Below are positions 34,660 to 45,728 of a stretch of DNA of 64,000 bases, piece by piece. Below the pieces are notes generated by a model, which ran no database searches, was not told the origin of the DNA, and worked only from the letters and a program-made list of their open reading frames with translations. Source of the stretch: Misgurnus anguillicaudatus. Taxonomy: Eukaryota; Chordata; Actinopteri; Cypriniformes; Cobitidae. The stretch lies in contig NC_073352.2 of the NCBI RefSeq assembly GCF_027580225.2, positions 31,786,501-31,850,500 on the forward strand. The letters run 5' to 3'. The translations under genes and the position numbers were made by a program. Each line of letters opens with the position of its first letter. Position 1 is the stretch's first letter.

Positions 34660-36550
34660 GACTTTCGAGTCCTGCTCTCGAGTCCTATCGCACACAGGTG
34701 TGCAACGTTTATATGATTGTATTTATTGTGATATACCAAAGATTTGCAGTAAACAGGCTGAATCTGAGATGCTTTTTTTTGCTGTGAGTTTTTCTTGGAT
34801 TTTATTTCGCTTCAAGGGAATTAAACCAATATACAGAAACAGCTTTTGACATTTCAAAGAATCTCCCACATCACTTTTTATATTCCAACTGTGCCAAATC
34901 ATTTCTGTGTGAGTCGCTGTAGTTGTTTATGAAACATTCATAGATAAACATTCGACGCTGACGAAAACTAGGTCTGAGGCACAAACGCTTGTAAAAGTTT
35001 TAACAGAAGTTATTTGGATTGAAAATACTCGCTTGGAACGTTGAAACCCGTTGTTGCAGTGCATCCTGGGATAGGCGGTCACCCACTCACTCGATGCTGG
35101 CCGGTGTCAGATACAAAACATTGAGACTTGGAAGATCTCAGAGGCTTTTTTCTGCTGTAGCGTGACAATCTTTTAAAACTTTTTAATAAACTCTTGTAAC
35201 TTTATTTCATTTAAAAGCATTTATTGTACCATATCCTGAGTGCATATTAAAAAGGGAGAATTATATTCGAATCAAATCAGGTGTATTTTATGAAACAGAA
35301 TTAATAATAGAGTGAATGAGTTCAGTTTAATTTCATGGTTTTAAAGCTGAATTATGCAGTGTTAAAATACTTTCCACATGTGACGGCTTAATATGGAGAG
35401 GTGATTTTAAATGAGCCATTTGACAGATGAATTTATGACTTTTACAGACTAATTATAGCTTTAATTGTAATAAAAAGTTCAGTCGCCATATTTGATTTTG
35501 CTTTCGTCATTATCTATAGTTCGTGAGACTAGAAATGCTTTTGTAAACTGTAGTGTGAACAGTCAATGTTTTCATCGATATACACATGAAATCCAAATAA
35601 ATGCATCATTTGCATACACGCATCTGTTCATTTTGATGATTCAGGTCATTTCAGCCATATCACTTAAATACACTTGGCAGTATGAAGCAGCATGAATAAT
35701 TTACAGAAATCTCCTCTTTGATGTTTATCACTGGTTCCCCTCCACATGCAGCCGTTATCAGAACCAGAATCTGCCCCACAGCATCAGTCAGAGATGGAGG
35801 CATCTTTAAATATACTAACAGTTCTGATTGAATTCCTTTTTGCTTTTACTGCGAAATCCTGATTTCTATTCACATCCAAAAGAGAAATTAAATGACTACA
35901 TTTGGCAACACAGTTGGCAAGACTTTAAGAAAGCTGGATTTTTGTCACCAGGAAATTTTTGTCACATAAGGAATTATTTATACCTTGTAATGCAATGTGA
36001 AGTAAATGCCTAATTATAGGACCTCGATGCCGTAGGCTACATGTCGGTTTTTATTTATACGTCTGTGTTATTGTTTGCGTTGACATGCACTTACGCATGC
36101 AGATCACAGTATAAAGGCAAAATCTGAAGAAGCAGCAGGTTGTTGTGTACGTTGTTGGAGAAACATCAGCAGTGATGGAGGTAAAAGTGAGTTTTGTTGC
36201 AGCTAGAGTTAAATATCACTCCTCAACTTGGCCTATCTTTGTTTTTATCATCGCAAGCAGAAATGTGTACAGTATGAGGAAATGTGGTCTGCATAGAACT
36301 GACATGTTACATTTTTGGAGAGGTGTGCGTACGCACAACCTACGGGGTAGCTATGATCCTACGTGGGAATATAAATCACCCTTTAGTCACTTTTAAGCAT
36401 CTGCCAGATACGTACATGTAAATGTTTACTAATTATATTTTGATTAAAGATTATAAAATGTTTATTATTACTTGAAATAAACTGCACAGATGAATTGCCA
36501 GAGTCAACAAGTAAATGATCATCAGTTGTAGGTAATAATTAATAACATTT
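34660..36550. other. No gene recognised
   Basis: Low-copy sequence. GC-balanced pieces near 34980-35140 and 35730-35810 have no persistent frame and no splice-bounded exon that I can support. Confidence 0.4.
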
Positions 36551-36559
36551 ACATTTATG

Positions 36560-36672
36560 CTCCTGTAGTTCAGTGGTTTGTGTTAGTTTTATACTGATAA
36601 AACATTTTTTTTTGCTTGTACTGCACTTTAAGTTGCTTTGGATAAAAGCGTCTGCCAAATGCATAATAACAT
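36560..36672 (+). mobile_element. tRNA-derived SINE (L2-tailed)
   Basis: The head CTGTAGTTCAGTGGTT resembles a tRNA box A. The tail GTTGCTTTGGATAAAAGCGT followed by CTGCCAAATGCATAA is the standard 3' end of this family. The box-B part is largely lost. Confidence 0.7.
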
Positions 36673-36764
36673 ACTGTAATAATTAAACACTTTTAAAGAA
36701 CGCTTGTTTTTCAGATGAAAACATCATTTTATTACAGCTAACAAGGTAGCGTGCTTAATATTTA

Positions 36765-36870
36765 AAGTCGCCATGAAACGGAAGTAGCGATTGCTTTATT
36801 TTCCCCATGGTGACATATATCCGAATGAAACGGCTTTTGAGATGAAATAAGGCAGGGCTGGATTTGAATT
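36765..36870. repeat. AAGTCGCCATGAA repeat, copy 2
   Basis: It matches 12345-12440 through GGTGACATATATCCGAATGA and GAAACGGCTTTTGAGATGAA and continues into the word GGGCTGGA. Probably a DNA element end. Confidence 0.6.
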
Positions 36871-36871
36871 A

Positions 36872-36987
36872 GGGCAAGGTGCCTTTCTCAAGGGCATCAC
36901 AGTCACAACACGCCGGCTGTGAGACGCGAACCAGCAACTCTCGGGTTACAAGCCTGACTTTATAACCTCTAGGCCACAACTGCCCCA
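36872..36987 (-). mobile_element. tRNA-derived SINE of a second type
   Basis: On the minus strand it reads TGGCCTAGAGGTTATAAAG (tRNA D-arm and anticodon side), then GTTGCTGGTTCGCGTCTC (box B), then CCTTGAGAAAGGCACCTTG, a body motif common in fish SINEs. It differs from the L2-tailed SINE. Confidence 0.7.
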
Positions 36988-37074
36988 AAAGGATGTCTTT
37001 ATTACTACTACTTCAGTAGTTTCTCTGTTTCCACATCACTGTGATGTAAGGATCTTATAATGATGTCACGCTGT

Positions 37075-37101
37075 GCGCAGGTTCGAATCCTGCTCACAGC
37101 G
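37075..37101 (+). pseudogene. tRNA-Ser 3' third, inverted relative to its 5' part
   Basis: GCGCAGGTTCGAATCCTGC is a canonical T-arm with loop TTCGAAT, followed by TCACAGC and G, the 3' acceptor strand and discriminator of a serine tRNA. The strand is opposite to the matching 5' part at 37141-37199, whose GCTGTGA start is complementary to this TCACAGC. Confidence 0.7.
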
Positions 37102-37140
37102 ACACTCATTTTAAGTCGCCAAGTCACTCACAGCGTCGCA

Positions 37141-37199
37141 GCGCATGGAAACCCCATTGGATTTCAAGTCCAATGCCTTAACCTCTCAGCCATCACAGC
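37141..37199 (-). pseudogene. tRNA-Ser(UGA) 5' two-thirds
   Basis: The minus strand from 37199 reads GCTGTGATGGCTGAGAGG (acceptor and D-arm), GTTAAGGCATTGGACTTGAA with anticodon TGA, then AATCCAATGGGGTTTCC, the anticodon stem and the start of a long variable arm typical of serine tRNAs. It then leaves the tRNA pattern. The T-arm and 3' acceptor lie 40 bases away on the other strand. The gene is broken by an inversion and cannot make a tRNA. Confidence 0.75.
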
Positions 37200-37269
37200 T
37201 GATAGCTCAGTCAGTGCCAGGCAGTGCCGCCCCTGCTCCCCCCCAATCTCTGCCTATATTACAGTATTA

Positions 37270-37372
37270 ATTTGCACATTATGCATTCAGTTTATACATT
37301 TTATCAGTAGCGTGTTCCCTGAGAGTCAGACCCACAACCTTTGCGTTGCTAAAGCAAGGCACAAAATCTAAG
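37270..37372 (-). mobile_element. L2-tailed SINE head fragment
   Basis: Minus-strand tRNA-like head (complement of GAGTCAGACCCACAACCTTT and GTTGCTAAAGCAAGGC) joined to TATACATTTTATCAGTA, the same arrangement as at 24.8/25.3 kb. The tail is absent. Confidence 0.6.
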
Positions 37373-37462
37373 AAATGCAAAAATAAGAAATTAAAGTAAC
37401 ACTTTACAATAAGCTTGTATTTGTTAAGTAAATTAGCTAACACGAACTAACAGTGAACAATA

Positions 37463-37561
37463 GACCCCTTCATGGTTAACGTCTTCATGGTATGAACAGT
37501 TTGACACCATGCTGCGCACGCACCCGATAGTCATTCAATGTTTACAAACCTTGAAGGGGTC
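37463..37561. mobile_element. 99-bp TA-flanked MITE (GACCCCTTCA)
   Basis: GACCCCTTCATGGTTAAC and, inverted, GACCCCTTCAAGGTTTGTAA are the ends, with TA at 37461-37462 and 37562-37563. Removing it rejoins the host repeat GAACAATACTACGAC. Confidence 0.82.
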
Positions 37562-37702
37562 TATACTACGACATTTGTTGATCTTAGTTCATGTTAATTT
37601 CCAGCATTTACCAATATATTTTTTAAATCAAAAGTTGCTACTGTTAACATTAGTTAATGCTAATTAACTTAGCATTGACATTAATTAACATTTATTTTTA
37701 TA

Positions 37703-37795
37703 GGCAAGGCAAGGCAAGAGAGAGGCATACACAAAGGTCATTCAAAGTGCTTTACATAGAAATCAGAAAACAATATATAAGAGAAAAAAACTTTA
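37703..37795 (-). mobile_element. 5'-truncated L2-type LINE end
   Basis: On the minus strand it reads CTATGTAAAGCACTTTGAAT, GACCTTTGTGTATG and a terminal CTTGCCTTGCCTTGCC repeat, matching the 3' end of the LINE at 56885-56957. Only about 90 bases were copied, as is common for LINE insertions. Confidence 0.85.
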
Positions 37796-37974
37796 TTGTT
37801 ACTTTATTGTAGCTAATGCATTTACTAATGTTAACAAATACAACCTTATTATTAAGTGTTACCGCAATTACATTTATGATAAGGATATTTAATATTAGTT
37901 CTCTCTACTTGTAATTCGGAAATAAATCATCACCTTTACAATATAGAAAATATATGTGATTTGACTTAAAGGTG

Positions 37975-39638
37975 CAGGGCTCTATCTTACACCCGGCGCA
38001 ATGCAGCGCAATGCGCAAAGCAAGTGTCATTTGCTAGTTTCCACCCTGCGCAATTGTAATTTTCACATTTAGCGCCACGTTGTTTAAATAGCAAATGCAT
38101 TTGTGACCCCTTTTGCGCCCATGGGCGTTCTGGGGCCTCATTTATAAAGCGTGCATACGCACAGATTTAATCGTAAAGTGTGCGTATGCAAAAATCCACG
38201 GCATATTAATAAAAACTGTCTTTGACGCGGAAAAGTGATTAGCGCCACGTCAGGGTCTGAGCAGACGTACGCACTTTTGCTAGTCCGATTGCTGCAGGTT
38301 TTTGGAAAATAAGCCATTTTTGCTGTTTGAAATTGTGTTTAAACATTGACAAGCGCTCTTTTATATGTCGCATTGTTTAAAGGCAGAGATTTGAAACTGC
38401 TCGGCTGCGCGTGCAAGTTCAAGTTCATTTGCGATTTATAGATTTGAAAGGGGTACGCGCGTTTTCTGCGAGTACGTTCGGGTTATGAATCATACATACG
38501 CATTTTTGTTAAATGATCGTAAGATCAAATGTAGAATGGTTTTTACGCAGCATTTTATAAATGAGGCCCCTGGTGTGTTCAGGCGCATTGTTGGCGCGTT
38601 GCTATTTTGAGGCAACTAAAATAGACTACGCCATTGACCAACAAAAACCTGCTCTAATGTCTAAAGTCAATGGCGCAATATATTTTTTGTTATTTAAAGA
38701 GTGCATTAGTAATATGCGCCTAAACGGGACGACAATGCGGGTTTGCTTAACACATACATGAATGCGCAGCAGCACAAAAACGCTTTTAAATATGAAAGAT
38801 TAAAGGATTGAATGTAAAAGATTATAATTGAGTCTCTTGGACATAAATGAGGACTAATTATGAGACGTTAGAAGGCGCAAAGAGCTGCTTCACCTGCAGC
38901 CTGGTAAGTAAATAAATGCTTTGCTTTAAACAAATGCATCTGTTTTAAATGTTTTTTTTTTTTTAAATGCTACCTCACGGATTTATGGATGACTCTGTAC
39001 CTGTGGATATGGTGAGATGAGAAACATTTTTAAGTAACGCTTAAAAAAAAACTGACGCTGTCCAAGTGCTGAAACGTGCGGAGAGCCGTTTGTAAATTCT
39101 TTATCTCCTGTTTGTTACAAATAAAGTATTTTTAGAGTACAAACCTTATCTTACATACTTGTAAATTATTTTTTTATGATATTGGATAGCCATACATTTA
39201 AAGCAACTATAAGCCTGCTTTTTTACTTCCATGACTAAAAGAAAACGGGTTGTAAAGGTTTTAATGAAAAAATACCAATTTCAATACAAGTGGAAAACAA
39301 CACAATTATTAACATTAATCTTAAACTGGGGATCTTCTTCTTCCGCTTAGTTTTTCAGTTTACAAAGTCCATCATCTAAATATGGATTAGACATAGCACC
39401 AGCGCAACAGGCTTTTAAAGGGGATGAGAGCTGAGACTCTCATTGGTTTATTGCACGTTACGCCCAAAATACTCCCATTAATCATTAAAAAAATAGGACC
39501 TACCCTTTTCGACCATGCGCTCGGCGCACAAACCATTTTTCCTGTCGTTAAATTAGCAAAAGTGCATTCGGACACGCCCATTTAGACGTTGCGCTGTGCG
39601 CTTTAGACAATGCGCTTAGATCGTTAAAATAGGGACTG
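37975..39638. mobile_element. DNA element with GCGCAATG-rich ends, holding a nested MITE
   Basis: The left end CAGGGCTCTATCTTACACCC and the right end (inverted CAGTCCCTATTTTAACGATC) are followed by GCGCA-rich arms. The interior contains GGCGCGTTGCTATTTTGAGG and GACTACGCCATTGACCAAC, words of a well-known cyprinid repeat. Removing 38132-38570 restores continuity. Duplication not readable. Confidence 0.65.
38132..38570. mobile_element. Nested MITE with GGGGCCTCATTTATAAA ends
   Basis: GGGGCCTCATTTATAAAGC and, inverted, GGGGCCTCATTTATAAAATG are the ends; GTGCATACGCACA and TACGTACGCACTT-like words recur inside. TGG borders both sides, suggesting a 3-bp duplication. Confidence 0.75.
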
Positions 39639-39639
39639 A

Positions 39640-40975
39640 AAAAACATCATGACATTTAATGAAATTTTTGTGCATACTTCCATCACACTAATAAGATTTC
39701 TCTCATAATATTTTTTCACATTATAAAGCATTTTTATCATTTGAAGGACACTCGTTTTTGTGTGTTGTTCACAGTAATGAGAGATGTCAGCATTGGAGAG
39801 CTCAAGATGCATTACAGACGAGAACCAGTCGAGCTGACTAATGGTGTCCAACGGTGTAGGCCAGCCTAAATATGACAAGCCCCACACCCGCAGACCTTGA
39901 ATATTTCAAGCGATGAATGTGAAATGTCAGGTTATAGTTGCTTCAACTGGTGCCGGAGCCCTCACAGGAGACCTCATACTGAAATATTCATGCAAAATTC
40001 AGGTCATGGAATTTTACTCCAGTTGTTTGCAAGGCTTTCCTGATACCCTGTTGGATTATTCTTAAAGATTAAAGCACGACTTTATGTCATTGATTTAGTC
40101 TCTCCCAAGTCCTCAGTTTTTTCGCTCTCGGGCCTTTCTAAGACAGAGAGTGGCTTTGACTCACATTCGTTGAACTTCAGATAAAAGACTTTAGACGTGG
40201 CAGGGTTGACAGTTCTGGCACATCAAAGCTCTGCTATCTCAACTGTCGAGGGATGCCATCTAAAACTGAACCTCAGTTGTAACCTATAGAGCCCTTTTAT
40301 TTGTACTGACTTTTTTCACTGCCTTCAAAAAAAAGAACAGCTATCGACTTTATATGGCCGAGATTTGAAGCATTTGACCTACCTGGCACTGGAGAAACTA
40401 ACAAATGCTTCCTGAATTGGAAAGATTGCATTCCAGTTTCTTTCCTTCGCCACGCTGTAAGCTTCCAAAGGTTTGCCGCCTCATCTATCAAGATTTTTAT
40501 TTCTCTCCTGATTCGACTTGGAAACTCCCACTGGCCCCATTTTTCAGTCCCTTGATTAAACTGTGTTTATAACCATACGCCTCTGATTCATCATAGAAAC
40601 CATGTGCCTTATAAATTGAGTCGTTTGTCTGGAGAACACAAAAGAACACGAAAGTTGGAATTCTTTTATTACAGTCTCAATGAAGTTTGTGCAGAGATCT
40701 GACGAAATCTGGAAAGGTGTTGGGTCTTTTTGGGATCTTATTGAATCTAATGCAAGGATAATGGCTCAAAATGCAATACTTCTTTTCTTAAAGTGACATT
40801 GTAATATTTCTTGGGCACACATGAATATAAATCACGAGTTTCGGGGCAAAACACACCAAATGAGGGTGTTGTGGGTGGTTTATTAAATACTTTAACCTAA
40901 TGTATGAGCAATAATAGCTGATTCTTATCTTAATAAGCACCACTAACAGTGCAGTTTCTATAAGCAATCAATATA
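39640..40975. other. No gene recognised
   Basis: Low-copy sequence, GC-balanced at 39880-40560, without persistent frames. Could contain conserved noncoding sequence; not testable here. Confidence 0.4.
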
Positions 40976-41058
40976 CAGCTTTCTTGTTGCTCAGTGGGTA
41001 GAGCGATGGAGATGTCATGGGTTCAATCCTGGGATCCCACATACTGATGAAAGAAATA

Positions 41059-42236
41059 CATTCACCTAAAGGATTATTAGGAACACCTGTTCAATTTCTC
41101 ATTAATGCAATTATCTAATCAACCAATCACATGGCAGTTGCTTCAATGCATTTAGGGGTGTGGTCCTGGTCAAGACAATCTCCTGAACACCTGAACTCCA
41201 AACTAAATGTCAGAATGGGAAAGAAAGGTGATTTAAGCAATTCTAAGCGTGGCATGGTTGTCGGTGCCAGACGGGCCGGTCTGAGTATTTCACAATCTGC
41301 TCAGTTACTGGGATTTTCACACACAACCATTTCTAGGGTTTACAAAGAATGGTGTAAAAAGGGAAAAACATCCAGTATGTGTCAGTCCTGTGGGCGAAAA
41401 TGACTTGTTGATGCTAGAGGTCAGAGGAGAATGAGCCGACTGATTCAAGCTGATAGAAGAGCAACTTTGACTGAAATAACCACTCATTACTACCGAGGTA
41501 TGCAGCAAAGCATTTGTGAAGCCACAACACGCACAACCTTGAGGCGGATGGGCTACAACAGCAGAAGACCCCACTGGGTACCACTTATCTCCACTACAAA
41601 TAGGAAAAATAGGATAGAATTTGCATGAGCTCACCAAAATTGTACAGTTGAAGACTGAATGTTGCCTGGTCTGATGAGTCTCGATTTCTGTTGAGACATT
41701 TAGATGGTAGAGTGAGAATTTGGCGTAAACAGAATAAGAACATGGATCCATCATGCCTTGTTATCACTGTGCAGGCTGGTGGTTGTGGTGTAATGGTGTG
41801 GGGGATGTTTTCTTGGCACACTTTAGGCCCCTTAGTGCCAATTGGGCATCGTTTAAATCCCACGACCTACCTGAGCATTGTTTCTGACCATGTCCATCCC
41901 TTTATGACCACCATGTACTCATCCTCTGATGGCTACTTCCAGCAGGATAATGCACCATGTCACAAAGCTGGAATCATTTCAAATTGGTTTCTTGAACGTG
42001 ACAATGAGTTATGAGTATGTAATGAGTATGGAACGGGAGCTTCATGCCCTGGATGTGCATCCCACATATCTCAATCAACTGCAAGATGCTATCCTATCAA
42101 TATGGGCCAACATTTCTAAAGAATGCTTTCAGCACCTTGTTGAATCAATGCCATGTAGAATTAAAGCAGTTCTGAAGGCGAAAGAGGGTCAAACACATTA
42201 TTAGTATGGTGTTCCTAATATTCCTTTAGGTGAGTG
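41059..42236 (+). mobile_element. Nearly full-length Tc1-like element
   Basis: 1178 bp with TA on both sides (41057-41058 and 42237-42238), left end CATTCACCTAAAGGATTATT and right end CTTTAGGTGAGTG. It is in plus orientation with the transposase region at 41215-42204. Confidence 0.92.
41215..42204 (+). pseudogene. Tc1 transposase pseudogene lacking the catalytic Glu
   Basis: Translation segments in order: MGKKGDLSNSKRGMVVGARR with the helix-turn-helix SISQSAQLLGFSHTTISRVY, an in-frame TGA after SCGRK (41401), then SRLIQADRRATLTEITTHYY, a stop after RIEFA (41626-41628), then RVRIWRKQNKNMDP, the middle acid in GYFQQDNAPCHKA, and finally DVHPTYLNQLQDAILSIWA. The segment with the SPDLNPIE catalytic glutamate, kept in the 19.9-kb copy, is deleted near 42010. 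The enzyme would be inactive. The family cuts and pastes at TA using paired Tc1-type domains and a DD34E core. Confidence 0.88.
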
Positions 42237-42304
42237 TAAATAAATTAAATGCACTGTAAGTCACTTTTGGATAAATGTGTCTGCCAAATGCATAAATGTA
42301 AATA

Positions 42305-44095
42305 AATACAATATGTGTGATGTGAGGTCATGAGATTACAAAATGTTTTAAGTACAAACCTAATGGACAAATGGTCAATGTTGTACTTCAAGATTTTGGG
42401 TTATGTAGGAGAGCTGGAATACATTTTTATATGGAAATCAATTAAGGTTGGCAGTTGGATGGGGTATTGTGATATTGGCATCATTGGTGATCTTACTCAA
42501 TGCAATGCACATTGAACATTATTGCTTTTTTTGACATTGTTGCACAGATTCTGTAATAATAAAAGCAATGCTGTTACCTTGAGAGATGATTATTTGTGAT
42601 ATGATGTCCTCACATAGCCGTGCATTATGTCAAAGCAGACATACGGTTTGATTTTTTAGTAGTACAGTAGATACAATACATGGAGAAAGAATTACTATTC
42701 AGACAGGCTGTTCCCTATAACAATCTCTCTTGTGTGCGTATATACAAGACCTCTCTTGTGCCACTCACACTGACTGTGAAATAAACCTCCTTTCAGACCT
42801 TGCACTCCTCCTTAAAGATGAAAAGCATGACAGGAAGAAACACGACTTGAGAAAGTGATTTGAAAAAGCAAGCGTGGTTTAAAGAAGACCCATAGGAAGG
42901 AAAATCTTAAATTAGTTTTCTTTAATATCTATTTTTCTATCCTAGACAGCAATGAGATTAAAGGGAGAGCAAGAGAGAGGTTTGCTTTGGTCTCCTGCAT
43001 CTCGGATGTTCCACCTGAGAAGACGACTCCAGTTATATCACATGTCATGTCTAAGGTTCAGATCTTCAAAAGACACGACTGTCGCACACTATTAGCTCAG
43101 ATACAAAGTCTGCAATTTCATGAAGTTTCAAAAAAGTCAAAAACCAAAATATGCAACCATAAAAATTATTATTCTTATCAATAGTTGTGTTATTTACAGT
43201 ATGATTATTTTTAATTTAGGCATTCACAGCATTTTAGGAGAAACATCCGAGACCAAGCATCAGCGTCTCCTGAGTTATAAAAAGCAATAATTAAAAAATA
43301 AATTTTTCCTGTTCAGCTAGCTGTTCATTTAAAACATTGACACGGCTAGCACAAGTTGCAAGCCTTAATCTCTTCACATATAATCAATCTTGTAAGATTT
43401 GTGGGAATCAGTCATTTTTTTAAAGTCCACCAGTGCATAGGTTTTTGGGGATATGAACACATAAATTTGGGATTCATTCACAAATGCAGTTAGCAGGTAT
43501 TAAACTGTTCAACTAGGGACATTTTGTTGTGATGCACGGCCCATTCTGAACTGAGGTTTGAAGTGGTTTGAGTACGGTCAGGGGAACTGAATAGGGCTTT
43601 ATGACCATTATGAAGATATAATGTTGCGTCCTTGGCTGACAGGATGTCAAATGATCACAATCACGTTTTGCTCGCATAGACGGTCGGCACGAATGAGCTA
43701 TTTATTTTGCTTCCCTGTTGGCCTTCATTGCTTATAGATGGAAAATCGAAATTGGGAGCTGTCTAGTCGAAATAATTTCAGAGTAAGTTATTTCAGAGTA
43801 TTTCATTTTACAGAGTAAATTATTTGATAATATTTTTTATTTAATACGTTTTATTTTAACTTTCTTAACCCTTTAACTGGCGCAGCTCTTTTTGAGTGGG
43901 GGTGAAAAGATGATGCACACTTTCAAATTAATATAACTTTGGCATTTTTTGCTCTAAGAAACTTAATTTTGGTCTTATTTAAAAAAGACACTTTAAAGTT
44001 TTTTTACAGAAGTGTCTGGAGGTGAAAATATTAAATAAAAAAATTGTTATAGCAGTTTAAATGTATTGTAATAAATAAAAATAAAGCAATATAGT
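42305..44095. other. No gene recognised
   Basis: Low-copy sequence. The frame at 42987-43184 lacks domain features and codon bias. 43430-43760 is GC-balanced without persistent frames. Confidence 0.4.
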
Positions 44096-44320
44096 ATTAT
44101 TTTAAAGGTATAGCGGAAGATTTTCGTTTTCCGGGTGGATCATCTCTGTTATTGGTCATCCCAGATGTCAATCATTCTGATTATATGTTGACGTATAACA
44201 GTCGTACGTGCTCGCCTCTTGGTTCGCTTTCTGCACATGCGCACTTTCACGTGTATGTGTGTTGTGCTACGGTTTCAACCATTCATTGAAGCTCGCGTTC
44301 TCGCTGTGTTTTTTTTTTAA

Positions 44321-44567
44321 ATGTCTGAGGGTCGCAACTTGCAAGAGAAAAAGTGTCTACGAATTGTATGACAAGAAGAGAAAGGACTATAAAGAAAGAA
44401 ACAAGACCAGACTGTTTATGGGAGACTATTTCACACGCTGGTGTGAGCTAAAAGGACAGGTTGGGCTTCCCACGCGAAGTTTCTACAGGAAAGGTATATT
44501 TTGTCATGCTATTTGGAGAAATCCATTTAAAATCACTGCTAGTAAAGTTGATGTAAGTTATGATTAG
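44321..44567 (+). pseudogene. Exon-like coding remnant, unknown element protein
   Basis: An ATG at 44321 gives MSEGRN and then, after a one-base shift, the frame continues CKRKSVYELYDKKRKDYKER, NKTRLFMGDYFTRWCELKGQ and VGLPTRSF. The basic, Lys/Arg-rich helix followed by a WCELK segment looks like a DNA-binding N-terminal exon. I do not recognise the family. The sequence ends at a TAG-free stretch then TGA-type stop after VDVSYD. No catalytic motif is present. Confidence 0.4.
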
Positions 44568-44667
44568 CAATGCTAGCCCTGGCACGAGTCACGAACCGCA
44601 CAGACACTGTAAACATGCCGACAGCAACTTGTAAACAGAGCGAATAGAAGAACTAGGCTCCTGCATG

Positions 44668-44711
44668 CTCTCTCTCTCGCTCTCTCTCTCTTTCTCTCTC
44701 TCTCTGTCTCG
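44668..44711. repeat. (CT)n microsatellite
   Basis: Interrupted CT run CTCTCTCTCTCGCTCTCTC. An Arg/Glu-rich minus-strand frame across it is an artefact. Confidence 0.9.
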
Positions 44712-44834
44712 TGCACGCGTTTAACAGTCGTTCCCTCTCGGGAGGAGGTAGAGAGTTTCGTGTGCATTTTTTAAAAAATACGAAGGGGCGGTTCTTTTAA
44801 ATAATTCGGGAAAATCTTCCGCTATACCTTTAAA

Positions 44835-45720
44835 CATAAAGTTTGTGTTTGTTTGCTATGAGGTTTGCTGCTTATTACAGTCACTGCATTATTATTACTG
44901 CTAAAAGTTTTTGAAATATGAAAACTACATTCTTAGACCTTTCCAACAATATATAGTTTGTCGTGATAGATTAACATTTACATGCAAAATATTGAAGTAA
45001 AATCAGGTGTCTCGCTTACATTTTAATCTATTGATCAAAAAAAAAAATATATGTAATAAATATTGGATGCATTTGCTATCTCAATTTAACTCTTTCCCCA
45101 CCATTAACGAGTTATCTTGTCAATTAAGAGAAAGCATTTGCATAAAAAAAACTTTTTATTTTAATCTGCAATACTGCGATTATCCACTAGATGTGGTTAC
45201 CCAATTTATGAAAAAACGGTTATTTACTAATTTAAAATTTTATGTTTGTTTTAATAATCATTCTGAATCCGAACTCTAACAAAATTCCTTCACAAAAATG
45301 TAATTATTTAATCTTTTTGCTAAAAAATACATATTTTTAAGAAAAATACCCCTATTTAAGAGTTTATACGCAGAGAAAAAATATAGATAGGATGAAACGG
45401 GTTTTCCCTGTTTTGTTTGTTTGCTTATTGTTTGTTTAAAGCAGAGGGTCTGTTCTTTCATTTTATATATTATGTATTTTTATATATTTTTAGAATAACA
45501 TTTTCCAGGAAGGCATTTTGTGAAACTTTTGTAAAAATCACAAAAAATGTTGGGGGACAACTTTTCAAAAAGTGGCTGGCAGGGAATGAGTTAAGAGACA
45601 GGTTTGTTGTATTATGCCAATTATTTACGTTTTCCCAAAAGATGTGCATTGATCCTGTATATGTTTTACATCTGCAACATCTAGGTGATATATTAAACTA
45701 CATTTTGCTTAAATGAAGTG
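44835..45720. other. No gene recognised
   Basis: AT-rich low-copy sequence. Frames at 45007-45279 and 45417-45716 are AT-driven without domain features. Confidence 0.45.
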
Positions 45721-45728
45721 GGCTGAGA

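Larger units (their letters stand above)
37395..37863. mobile_element. Palindromic DNA element (GTAACACTTTACAATAAG) with two insertions
   Basis: The ends GTAACACTTTACAATAAG and, inverted, GGTAACACTTAATAATAAG and inner TTAACATTAGTTAATGC arms are typical of an abundant cyprinid repeat. It is interrupted by a 99-bp TA MITE (37463-37561) and by a LINE 3' end (37703-37795). Confidence 0.75.
40978..42300 (+). mobile_element. L2-tailed SINE split by a Tc1 element
   Basis: The head (40978-41058) has GCTCAGTGGGTAGAGCG (box A) and GGGTTCAATCCTGGG (box B). The tail (42239-42300) has TGCACTGTAAGTCAC and GTCTGCCAAATGCATAAATG. The two halves are one SINE interrupted by the Tc1 at 41059-42236. Confidence 0.82.
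44106..44829. mobile_element. TTAA element (AGGTATAGCGGAAGATTTTC) with coding remnant
   Basis: The ends AGGTATAGCGGAAGATTTTC and, inverted, AGGTATAGCGGAAGATTTTC are identical over 20 bases. TTAA is duplicated at 44102-44105 and 44830-44833. The 724-bp interior has an exon-like ORF (44321-44567) and a CT microsatellite. Identical ends suggest a relatively recent insertion. Confidence 0.88.

Noticed and set aside
37060..37371. 103-codon frame as a possible gene
   Set aside because: It crosses a broken tRNA-Ser and a SINE head; the open frame is fortuitous.
41317..41863. Minus-strand frames of 145 and 89 codons
   Set aside because: Antisense of the Tc1 transposase region.
44573..44767. Arg/Glu-rich frame
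   Set aside because: It is the translation of a CT microsatellite on the minus strand.
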